In this document: piece by piece, positions 54,464 through 64,000 of the stretch | How positions within the stretch are numbered: position 1 is the stretch's first letter | Layout: each line of letters starts with the position of its first letter | NCBI GenBank assembly: GCA_020466095.1 | Contig: CM035806.1 | Span: forward strand, 62,330,639 to 62,394,638 | Length of the DNA: 64,000 bases | Origin: Chlorops oryzae | Taxonomy: Eukaryota > Arthropoda > Insecta > Diptera > Chloropidae | Reading direction: 5' to 3' | Program-made: the position numbers and the translations under genes | The notes under the pieces: generated by a model | Databases searched by the model: none | What the model was told of the DNA's origin: nothing | Seen by the model: the letters and a program-made list of their open reading frames with translations, nothing else

Positions 54464-55982
54464 TACTATGTACATGGGAAGGAGAGGAAGATAGGATTGA
54501 AGAGAAGAGCTTTCGGCAGTGTTGCAATTTTTAAAAAGGAAAACTATTTTTTTTTTCAACTCAAGGGTTGCATTTTATAACAGAAGATTAAATTTCAATT
54601 TGAAAATTTGAATTTAAAACAGTAGATATTAATAGGAAAGGAAAAGGAAGTATAGGCAGCGAATCAAGCTACAGCTTTAAATATAGAAATATAGATAAAA
54701 TAAGTTATTCTTCAAGTAGAAAGCTAAAGAATTCAAATTGCACCAACAACAACTATTAGTGGTGAGATTTTTTGCGCCAAAAGGAAATTAAGGGACAAAG
54801 GATTTGTTGTTGGAGAAAGCACAGGAGAAAGTATAAAAGCCAGACTTTCCACAGCAAAAAGGACAGATCAGAAAGTGCTTTCACTTGATCAACCCAACAA
54901 AAGAAAGAGTTTTCTCTAATTTTGTGCAGGTAGCAACGTTGCGACAGAAAAACATTATTAAAAGGTTTGAACTACATATTTATTAACTGAAAAGCATTAA
55001 ATGTTCTAGAAAAAAAAAAAAAAAAAAAAAAAGGAAATATTAAAGTAATTTTTTTGTACATTCTTTCCTTTTCCTTCCTACAAAGGTAGATCAATTAGTA
55101 GTTTTTATTTTTTTTTTTTTTTAGCACATTGAAATTATAATTAATAATCAAAGGTTCTTTATTTTTATTCCTCGCGTCTCTCTCTTTCCCATTTTTTTTT
55201 GTTCTTTCAATCTACTGAATGTATCCCACCAGAAAAAATGTATTATTGTGTTTGTAATAAAAAAAACATTTTTTTTATAAAAAAAAATTAAATAAAAAAA
55301 AAAATAAAAAGAATGAAAATACTGAAATGAATCTGGAATTCTTTTAACTATGAAATTGGAATAAAAAAATCATGTGGTAAGACACCAATCATTTTCTTTG
55401 GAGTTTCCCAGTAGGGAAAACATGGGGTATTTCTAACCAACGAATGAGGACATAAATACGGACGAATTAAACGGCTAGGGGGTGCGCAAAAATATAGCAG
55501 GAGCCATGGCGCACTCATGGCGAGGTGGGGCTGCTCCAGACTTAGGACAGGGACGATAGGCGGAGTGATTTTAGGGCGGGCCTTTTCCGACTTAGATTAG
55601 CAGTATGTAAGGGTGAGCGCGTGAGGGGTCATAAGAAGCGAATGGGTAAAAATGTATGGGTAGGATGAATGTGGTAAGTCTAGGGACGATCGGGAGAATG
55701 AGTCAGTTTTTGGACAGTAGGTGTTTGGGTAGTTCCTTTCTTACCATAGTTTCTTTAGCTGCCTCCATAAATTTTTTTTATCCTATGCTCTCTTGTTCCT
55801 TCCACTCTATTTTCTTTTTTTTCTTTGAATCCACTTTAATCGGCACGATTTTCATGTATAGTTGAGGGGGTTGATGTGCGGGATGGCAAGGCCCTACGCC
55901 CAAATACGGCGAGCTAGACCGGGGATTGCCACCGTGCCGAACCGCCACTGCCCACCATTGACACAACCCCTAACATATTACA
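54464..55982 (+). other. Non-coding right part of the 2.96-kb element
   Basis: Poly-A and poly-T tracts up to about 55,320, then a GC-richer block (55,480-55,970) with GGGACGAT repeated near 55,551 and 55,683. A possible promoter-like TATAAAAG lies at 54,832. No ORF over 90 codons. Confidence 0.4.
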
Positions 55983-56230
55983 AATATTTGCACTTGTCAA
56001 ATTGCGTACAAAAAAAGCAGTGCAAATATTGCACACTGCGATTTGCACTGTTGCTTGAATGCCACTATTAGTTTTTTTTATTTTTTTCTTTATTGCTTTA
56101 AGGCTCGAAGAATTGCCTACGTTTATGTTTCATGATCTCAAAATATATATACTAAATACTAGTCTTCTATCTTAAGTCACCTGCATGCAAATATTATATT
56201 TTTTATGTTTTCATGTTCGTAATAAATTAA

Positions 56231-57412
56231 ACAAGTAAGAAAGCTAAAGTCGGTCAAGCCCGACTTTGAAATACCCAGCGTCCCGACATTATGAGCGCAC
56301 TATGTTTTGCTTCTCTATATGATGGCGTGGCAGTGGGAGGGCAACATAAATTATTTCCCTACACCTTTCATTCGCCTTGGTGAACCTATGTTGCGAATTC
56401 GAAGCTTCTACGCCTTTTACTTCGTAAGTTACGAAAAATCTTCATTTTTGGGCGTGGCAGTGGGCGGGCCACATAAAATTTTTTCCTACACCTTTCATTC
56501 GCCTTGGTGAACCTATGTTGCGAATTTGAAGCTTCTACGCCTTTTACTTCGGAAGTTACGAAAAATCTTTATTTGTGGGCGTGGCAGTGGGCGGGCCGCA
56601 TAAAATTTTTTCCTACACCTTTCATTCGCCTTGGTCAACCTATGTTGCGAATTCGAAGCTTCTACGCCTTTTACTTCGTAAGTTACGAAAAATCTTCATT
56701 TTTGGGCGTGGCAGTGGGCGGGCCACATAAAATTTTTTCCTACACCTTTCATTCGCCTTGGTGAACCTATGTTGCGAATTTGAAGCTTCTACGCCTTTTA
56801 CTTCGGAAGTTATGAAAATTTTCTATTTGTGGGCGTGGCAGTGGGCGGGCTACATAAATTTTTAGTCCTACACCTTTCATTTGCCTTGGTCAACCTATGC
56901 TGCGAATTTGAAGCTTCTACGCCTTTTACTTCACAAGTTACGATAAGCCCTTATTTTTGGGCTTATTTGTGGGCGTGGCTCGAGGAGGGCGGCGTCCATT
57001 TTTTGCCAGGAAATGTCCCTTTTCGTAGTTTACCAGCACACCAAATATCAATGGAATGTGTTGAGTGGTTCGCAAGTTACAAGCATTTTACTGAAAACAC
57101 AATAAATTCATTTTTGGGCGTGGCAGTGGGCGGATGTGTCCCATTTTTACTTAGGATCATACTCGGACCCCGATATACATGTGTGCCAAATTTCGACTTC
57201 ATTGGTTCAGCCGTTTCGGAGGAGATCGGACCACGGACGGACGGACAGACGCTCAGACGGACAGACTGACAGACGGACAGACGGACATGTCTAAATCGAT
57301 TCAGTTTTTGATCCTGATCATTTCTATATCTATTTTTCTATATCTCCGGAGCTTAATTCTCCCTGTTACAAGATTTGCACAAAACTAATATACCCCGCTT
57401 ACGCTGGGTATA
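56231..57412 (+). mobile_element. Helentron-like element, family B, with about 127-bp tandem units
   Basis: Starts ACAAGTAAGAAAGC with a hairpin AGTCGGTCAAGCCCGACT and ends GCTTACGCTGGGTATA. Five units of a 126-128-bp repeat are counted by GGCGTGG at 56325, 56451, 56578, 56704 and 56832. Then a (GGACAGAC)n core, GACATGTCTAAATCGA and a TATATC tract. No transposase. Confidence 0.85.
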
Positions 57413-57561
57413 AAAACAAAATAATATTTACGCATGTTATGCGTAAGCAAACAACTATACATGCAGTTTGTTTATTTTAGCTTAATATATAAAATAGTTT
57501 TGATGAACCTTGCGATTTAATAAAAAGATAATTTTTTAAAAAGCGAAGCTTGGAAACTATA

Positions 57562-59177
57562 ATGTCAGAAAAAGCAAGCGCAGGACAACAGGAGGATGAG
57601 AGAGCATTGGCATTCGGTGGGAGAATATAATTCTTATTAATTGAAGCAGAAGCTTTAATTTAAAAATCCTGGAATGACATAGAAGCATTATCTGCATTAG
57701 CCGCATATAGGAAACTGGCAATTAACAAATTCATTGTTGGGGTAAAAAATTCGTATATGCAGAAAAGACTAGAAGGTCCAAAGGATAAAAAAATTTCAGA
57801 CTTGATAAAAGTAGCAGGAGAGTCACAAGACCTCCATGCAGAAAACAGTCGAAACATCTATTCCATAAACAAATCCCCCCCAGGAGGAACACAAAAGATT
57901 AAGTGTTCTTTTTGCAATTTAGAGGGCCATACTTGGGATATCTGTGCACCAATATAGTGAACAATGTAACTATAAAAATGTTACGGCTATGAGTTTAAAT
58001 CCGCAAATATGCACATATTGTGGAAAAATAGGTCATTTAGAGCTGAATTGTTTTAACAAAATGAAATCGTTATTTTGCAATATTTGTCAGTTAAATGGTC
58101 ATTCTTGCACCCCCTTTTGTAAGCAACGACAGGAAAAAAACAAGTAAGAAAGCTAAAGTCAGTCAAGCCCGACTTTGAAATACCCAGCGTCCCGACATTA
58201 TGAGCGCACTATGTTTTGCTTCTCTATTTGTGGGCGTGGCAGTGGGGGGCCACATAAATTATTTCCCTACACCTTTCATTCGCCTTGGTGAACCTATGTA
58301 TGTTGCGAATTTGAAGCTTCTACGCCTTTTACTTCGGAAGTTACGAAGATTCTCCATTTGTGGGCGTGGCAGTGGGCGGGCTACATAAATTTTTGTTCCT
58401 ACACCTTTCATTTGCCTTGGTCAACCTATGTTGCGAATTTGAAGCTTCTACGCCTTTTACTTCACAAGTTACGATAAGCCCTTATTTTTGGGCTTATTTG
58501 TGAGCGTGGCTCGAGGAGGACGGCGTCCATTTTTTTCCAGGACATGTCCCTTTTTGTAGTTTACCAGTACACAAAATGTCAATGGAATGTGTTGAGTGGT
58601 TCGCAAGTTACAAGCATTTTACTGAAAACACAATAAATTCATTTGTGGGCGTGGCAGTGGGCGGATGTCTCCCATTTTTACTTAGGATTATACTCGGACC
58701 CCGACATACATGTGTGCTAAATTTCGACTTCATTGGTTAAGCCGTTTCGAAGGAGATCCGACCACGGACGGACGGACAGACGGACAGACGGTCAGACGGA
58801 CAGACGGACAGACGGACATGTCTAAATCGATTCAGTTTTTGATCCTGATCATTTCTATATATATATGTCTATATCTCCGGAGCTTAATTCTCCCTGTTAC
58901 AAGATTTGCACAAAACTAATATACCCCGCTTATGCTGGGTATAATAACATGCAGAACAATCAGCAACAGAAGAATGAACCATTTGGGCGAGTCCATAATC
59001 AACACAGAGGGAAAAATTTTAGTAGAATTAGAGCAGAAAATTTTAACGCGGGAGAAATTGAAAGAAACCAACCTTCGAATAACGCAAATATTCAATGTTT
59101 CAATTGCTCACAGTTTGGACATATATCCAAATTTTGTAAAGAGCAACAAATGATAAATAATTGTCAGGGAAACTAGC
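57562..59177 (+). pseudogene. Gypsy-type gag, broken, split by a Helentron
   Basis: ATG at 57562 (MSEKASAGQQEDERAL). A capsid-end motif YRKLAINKFIVGVKNSYMQKRL near 57,705 follows after two in-frame stops. CCHC knuckles: CSFCNLEGHTWDIC, CTYCGKIGHLELNC and, after a frameshift near 57,945 and the insertion at 58140-58942, CFNCSQFGHISKFC (about 59,094). The several knuckles and the INKF motif fit a Ty3/gypsy gag. Confidence 0.7.
58140..58942 (+). mobile_element. Helentron-like element, family B, shorter copy
   Basis: Same ends as the copy at 56.2 kb (ACAAGTAAGAAAGC, CTGGGTATA) but with about two repeat units instead of five, and its own (GGACAGAC)n core. It is inserted in the gag between knuckle motifs. 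Confidence 0.88.
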
Positions 59178-60527
59178 AGCGGCCCGGTCAAGGCCAATAG
59201 ACCGGAACGCCAAATTAAATGTCAAAATACAAAGGCCTAATCTAGCCTCCTCAAATAAAAAGAAAATAGAATTCGTAGATAACAAGGAAGAATATAAATT
59301 AGAGGAGCCAGAAGTTTCACAAATACTCTTAGAAGATTTAGAAGAATATTCTAAAAGTTTTAAGATGAAAAACATAGATACTGGAAAGGAATTATTATTT
59401 AAAAGAAAAATAAGGAAACCAAAGGTGAGCTTGGCGATGTAATTACCCATAAAAAAAATTTTAATGAAATTGAAGAAAAAGGGCAAGAAAGAGAAAGTAC
59501 ATATCTCTTTGTCAGGTAGATAATAAAAAAGAACCAGCTAAAGAAGGCAAAAGGTTTGAAAGTCTGATGAATAAAAACGAGATATTCTAAAATTTTTATT
59601 TTTATCGATATCTTTTGTGTTATTCATTTTAAGTTTTTTAATCGAAAAAACCATAGTAAGCTGTGTTTGGGCTTATAAAATTTGGGATGAGCACAAGAAA
59701 CATTTTAATATAAAAAAAAGTCAGTTACAATAATGAATCTGCATTTAACATCGAAGTTTCGCAGTCAGTGTCCGACGACATATTTGTAGTATTTCCTTGT
59801 GGACAAGCTATAAATGATAGGGTTGCCTTGTTAGTGGACACTGGGTCGGATAAAAGTTTGATTAAGTCAGAAGCGTTTAAAAACAGAACTAGCTTAAACG
59901 AGTCAGAACAAAGCAGATTTGGAGAAAATTTGGACATTGAAGACAACGTAAATATTGCACATTCTTACAATTCAGAGCACAAAATATCAGTCACTTCAAC
60001 TCGTCGTTCCCAACATCGATAAGATTTGTATTGCAGAAGCAGTTACAATCAACGCGAGGGAAGCCAAGGTGGCGCCGATTTGCGAGAAATTAGTGTTGGA
60101 GGATAAGGAAATTCAGAAAGAAGGAGTTAAAGATAAGAAGGGACTATCTAGCGGTGGGGATGTTTTGAATAAAAAGTCTAATGATTTAGAGTACGAGTTC
60201 GACAAGAAGGTCGAGAATAATTTTTGGGGTAAAAATAGTTATAAAGAAGTTCAATTCGACAAGGAGGTCGAGGATAATTCTTGTGGTACTAGAAGAGATG
60301 GTACAAATGGTAATAAAGAAGTAGGCGAAGATATTTTGAAAGGAAACCCACCAGATAGACATAAAAATCCCCACGAGAAGGTATCGGTTGAAAAAGTAAA
60401 CCTAAAGGAAGAATCAGAAGTTAGAAAGTTGACGTTCTGCGAGTACTTCAAAAGTTCGAATGTAATGCAAGTATCAATTCAAAAGTTTGTCTCCACAATA
60501 AAAGCACCTAAGAAGTTTGTTAAATAA
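59161..60527 (+). pseudogene. Gypsy-type protease region and charged tail
   Basis: A Lys/Glu-rich segment (59161-59442) precedes a retropepsin-like frame at 59768: VALLVDTGSDKSLIKSEAF has the D-T-G active site. That frame ends at 60022. An overlapping frame (59955-60527) is open for 190 codons and very charged, with a duplicated block (EFDKKVENNFWG, then FDKEVEDNSCG). No RT motif follows. The element appears to be gag-protease only, or its pol has been lost. Confidence 0.6.
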
Positions 60528-62304
60528 TCTGTTCTCAAACAAAGAAAATCTTAATTAAAATTCTTGCAAATGATACAAACAATAGATTTAAAACATCTAG
60601 ACAAATTTTTCGCCCATAACTACAATGTGCCGTAGTCTGATTAAATATTAAAATATTTTCCCAAAAAACACCTGTTTATCTCGATTAAAACGATTGGTGA
60701 CTGTTTTTATCTTTATTGTCACAAAAAACTTATTTTTAATATCGCTTATTGCGATATCTTTATAAGGAATGGCGACGAAAAACAAATGGTTTAAATAAAT
60801 TTCGGATATTTTTTACTGCTTCAAAGAATAGAGTTAAAAACAAAAATTGTTTTTAAAATATTTAACAAACGAATTTTAAAGCTTTTGTAAGGGCACCTTT
60901 ATAGGCAAAGAGCGCCACGACTATGAAACAACCAGGAGGGGCTCAGGGTACATAATATGTATTTTAATTATTTTTTTAAGGTTAACCAAGGAGTCCGACC
61001 ACAAAGACGATAGCGAGCTGGTAGAGCAAGCAAGGCAAAATAAATTGGTAAATATAGAAAAGTATATACAGCTATTCACAAAATATTTTGGTATACTCAA
61101 AAACAATTAATTCAAAATCAATACCTTGAAAACATAGATATTTTTGCCCTTATATAACACTTTTATTGTTTGGATGAAAAGAATATGAAAAACAAGGGAA
61201 AAAAAATTTTTTTTTGAGAAAGTAACAGAAGTATATAAACAAAAAAAAAGAGATTTAAATATGGTAATACTCGAAAAAAAAAAACAAAAAAAAATTTATT
61301 TACAAAAAACAATTCAAAATAATAAACAAACATTATAAAACTATCGAAAAAAAAGACACTAATTAAAACAATATTCAAATATTTACAATAAGAAATCAAA
61401 CCATTCTGACAACTGTAAAAGATAAACTTTAAAGGAAACGTATAAAAAACAAAAAAATTAATTTTCAGTAAATATCTATTAATAAAAATAGTTTAAATAA
61501 AACGATAATTAAAATTTAGATATGAAGAAGAAAATTTAAGGAATATAAATAAGAAAAACGTACGAATTCGAAATCACAAAAGTAAGTATTTATAAAAATA
61601 TACTTATACATAAAGGATTCAACCTCATGAAGCGTACAAACTAAGAAAAACAAAATTTAAGAATTAAATAAATTACGACAGAAAATACAATTTATATACA
61701 AAAAAAAAAAAAAAATAAAAAAAAATGGGTTGCGAAAAAAAGTTTTAATTCACATTTTCAATAATTTATAGATAGAAATTAGGAGAGAGAAAAAAAATCA
61801 ATAAATAAATAAATAAAATTAAAAGATAACAGAGAATGTTATAAATATTTAAGCATCTAAAATAAGTATTCACCAAAGCCGAATCCAGCAGTCAGAAACC
61901 GCACTCTTCAAAATTTTCTTCATCAATTCTTCGTTTATCAACTATTCAACAACAGAATTCAACGATCGACATTAGCAAAAGTCGACTTCTTTAAGAGAGG
62001 AGGAGTGGGACCGCACGGACTCCTGAACGGGAAAATTTTTGTACCACCCGTGTAAATATCACAATACAGCGTTCTATCATACCAACTGTGTCTTCAAGAC
62101 TAACCCATTGCCAAGGCCGAATCATACTTGCAGCAGTAACAGCATCAGAACACAGCCACAACAACATAAACAACCTGGTTTTTGAAAAGCACAAATTAAT
62201 GCAACTATCGCATCAGTCACTATGTAAACAAATAATACGCGGCAAAATAGCATCCAGTTTTCCGTAATCGCTATGGTAGCGATTTTCTTTAAGGAGGGGA
62301 GGAA
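60528..62304 (+). other. AT-rich internal part of the gypsy-type element
   Basis: About 1.8 kb of A-rich, low-complexity sequence with many stops in every frame; no RT, RNase H or integrase motif seen. It ends in a polypurine tract AAGGAGGGGAGGAA (62291-62304) next to the LTR. Confidence 0.6.
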
Positions 62305-63282
62305 TGTTGCGAGTCACAGACGCACAACCATGCAATACCTCCCAATCTTCGCACAAAAGTGCAACAACAAGAACCAGCGCGAAGACTCAACCGGTGCGAT
62401 TGTGAAATTAGCCTTAGCAGCAATCGCCCAAATGAAATGAATGAAATATGAGACCCAGAAGTTTCGGTAGACGGCAATGGTTGTGAAATCACTCCAAGGC
62501 CACGATCGCAATGCTAAAAGCCAGTGGATGAAACCCGAGAATTAGAACGGCGGGAAAGAATAAACGGAACGACAGCAATGATAGACACGGGCAGCTAAGT
62601 GACAAGTATGAGGGACACGAGCCGGCAAGTCAACATTGCAATAGTCTTAGCTATGCTGAAGAGCTCGATCGCTGGCAACAACAACAACACACTAACAACG
62701 GAATAGCTTTGGCGAGCTTTCGGCGAGCAAGGGACAGACGGGAGGCACGAGCTGATGAGTCATAAGTTCTGCGCCAGGTTCAACGCCACCAAACACCGAC
62801 CTACGAAAACATCAACAACAACAACAAGATGAACATAGCAGCAACGAAGATAGACTTGCAGGTGAATCTTATGCAAGAGGTTTTGGGAAGAATCGACAGC
62901 GATAGCCAATATTGCCCCATCAACAATATTGACCTCTAAAAAGGGAGCTTCGAACATTGAAAGAGCAGACTGGTTTTCGGAAATCTCTGCTTTTGACGTG
63001 CGTACATACAAGCCACGGCGTTAAAAGTATAATTAAGGACACAGGGAAATTGTAAAGTATTGTTAGCATTTTTACAGTGAATATAAATCCTGTCTTAGAC
63101 ATAAGGATCAGTAAATAAAAGAAAAGATAAAATATAAACTTCACTCTTTTATTTAAAGAGGTTTATAGGAACATTTATACGCTCGACTTTGTCTGAGCGC
63201 TTGTTTCCTATAAATGAATATTGGAATAAGAAACGTTTATACGCTCGACTGTGTCTGAGCGCTAGATCCCTATATCCCAACA
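62305..63282 (+). repeat. Gypsy-type 3' LTR, 978 bp
   Basis: Starts TGTTGCGAGTCACAGACG and ends ATATCCCAACA, right after a polypurine tract. Near its end CATTTATACGCTCGACT is duplicated (63,174 and about 63,233). A polyadenylation-like AATAAAAG lies near 63,113. Fragments of the same LTR lie at 24055, 47328 and 48538. The 5' LTR of this copy was not found. Confidence 0.8.
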
Positions 63283-63421
63283 CTACGCTTTACAAGTGAA
63301 CAAAAACCTTTACCGAAACTCAAAACAATAGCAACAAACCCAGACGAATAAAACATTTACCGAAAAGTGTAATAAGAAAAACAAAAACAAAAGGCCACTG
63401 GGCCAAAACCCCAGAACAAAA

Positions 63422-64000
63422 ATGTCTCTCCCACCAGACATACAAAAACTTCTTACAAACAAAAACAATTACAACGAACAGAAGTTTTTAATAATAAACA
63501 GAAATGACAACAACTCCTTTGAAAGCGTCTCACCTTTCTTAATAAAAAAAGTAATTGACTACAGTAACGGCGGCGAAGTTGAGTCATGCAAAAAAACTAG
63601 AGCAGGCACCTTTATAGTTAAAACCAAAAACACATTACAAGCAAATAAATTGCTTAAAATCAATTCGATCGGTGACATAATAGTCACTGCATCAGAGCAC
63701 AAAACACTAAATACATCAAAGGGAGTCATATACTCCAAAGACTTACGTTACATTGACGAAAAAACAATTCTCGAAGAATTAAAAAACCAAAACGTAACCG
63801 AAGTGAGAATAATTCTAAAAAAAACAAAACGACAACTTAATAGAAACCGGACTAATCATACTGACATTCGCCTCTCATAATCTCCCAGAACAAATAAAAA
63901 TAGGCTACCAGCAATCAACATACGCACCTTCATTCCACTGCCACTGCGCTGCAGAAACAGTTTACGTTTTGGACATCCAACTCCTACATGCAAAAGCACA
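63422..64000 (+). pseudogene. Non-LTR retrotransposon ORF1 (Jockey/I-like), runs off the window
   Basis: ATG at 63422 (MSLPPDIQKLLTNK). The RRM-like part has FIVKTKNTLQANKLLKI, SKGVIYSKDLRYIDEKTILE and NVTEVRIILKK, typical of ORF1 in I/Jockey-type LINEs, which bind RNA. The frame stops at 63880. Family-like sequence continues in another frame (LIILTFASHNLPEQIKIGY) and then a third (PLPLRCRNSLRFGHPTPTC). The last resembles the first zinc knuckle with one Cys missing. So at least two frameshifts. The region 63283-63421 would be its 5' leader. Pol lies outside the window. Confidence 0.7.

Larger units (their letters stand above)
53021..55982 (+). mobile_element. 2.96-kb element of unknown class with TG...CA ends and 4-bp duplication
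   Basis: Starts TGTTACGTAGC and ends CATATTACA, with AATA on both sides (53017-53020 and 55983-55986). TGTTAC/ATTACA ends and a 4-bp duplication fit a gypsy-class LTR. However, I cannot find a repeated LTR inside, nor gag or pol. It could be a very long solo LTR, a deletion derivative or a different element. It carries one ORF (53296-53916), long A-rich tracts, another MITE (54347-54463) and a GC-richer right third without ORFs. Confidence 0.6.
52983..56065. mobile_element. 117-bp palindromic MITE, copy 3, split by a 2.96-kb insertion
   Basis: The left third (GTGGTATTCAAGC to GTGCAATA, 52983-53020) and the rest (AATATTTGCACTTGTC to GCCAC, 55983-56065) make one full MITE once the insert at 53021-55982 and one AATA are removed. 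Confidence 0.85.

Noticed and set aside
56307..57269. Overlapping frames with repeated FYFVSYEKSSFLGVAVGG translation
   Set aside because: They follow the 127-bp tandem units of the Helentron; the apparent protein repeat is a by-product of the DNA repeat.
61163..61399. Minus-strand 78-codon hydrophobic frame
   Set aside because: Product of A-rich sequence in the gypsy-type element; no start context or motif.

Overview
This window looks like a draft-assembly scaffold from a higher fly (Diptera, Brachycera), most likely a calyptrate such as a muscid. The grounds are two mariner copies of the Himar1 (horn fly) type, DINE/mini-me-type Helentrons with their (TA)n and GTCY microsatellites, errantivirus and BEL/Pao retroelements, short GT-AG introns of 55-160 bp, an AT-rich background and a 100-N scaffold gap at 13,901-14,000. 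I found no convincing host gene. Almost everything identifiable is mobile DNA, much of it nested. The window therefore records insertion history rather than a pathway.

Layout. 1-13.7 kb: three copies of one Helentron family with 101-bp internal repeats flank a deeply nested region. In it a BEL gag remnant (about 1.9-6.7 kb) was hit by two hAT elements; the larger hAT was hit by an RTE LINE, and the LINE by an LTR element. A second stretch (6.7-9.2 kb) holds an element with a perfect 8-bp duplication, a tRNA-like sequence and a decayed possible gene. 14-18 kb: a foldback element, another Helentron, and a PIF/Harbinger transposase gene with introns broken by a Harbinger MITE. 18.4-23.8 kb: a LINE split by a Harbinger MITE, a piggyBac element (TTAA ends) and another inverted-repeat element. 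24-30 kb: LTR scraps, a repeat carrying a Helentron, and a nearly intact two-gene Harbinger element.

30.4-47.3 kb is one BEL/Pao element with 489-bp LTRs and a CTCTC duplication. It has been enlarged by a MITE, a rearranged 7.3-kb errantivirus that lacks reverse transcriptase, and a mariner. It also carries an unusual third ORF behind pol. 47.3-53 kb: LTR scraps, MITEs and a multi-exon transposase-like gene of a superfamily I cannot assign, interrupted by a second mariner. 53-56 kb: a 2.96-kb element of unknown type, inserted in a MITE, with a 206-codon ORF I do not recognise. 56-63.3 kb: a degenerate gypsy-type gag-protease element with two Helentrons inserted in or beside it and a 3' LTR. 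The window ends in a non-LTR ORF1.

Relative ages follow from the nesting. Hosts (BEL gag remnant, LINEs, the first Harbinger gene) are oldest. Mariner, the second Harbinger element and the 30.4-47.3 kb BEL element look youngest, judged by near-intact ORFs or near-identical LTRs. Calls rest on reading the sequence and on remembered family signatures; no database search was possible.
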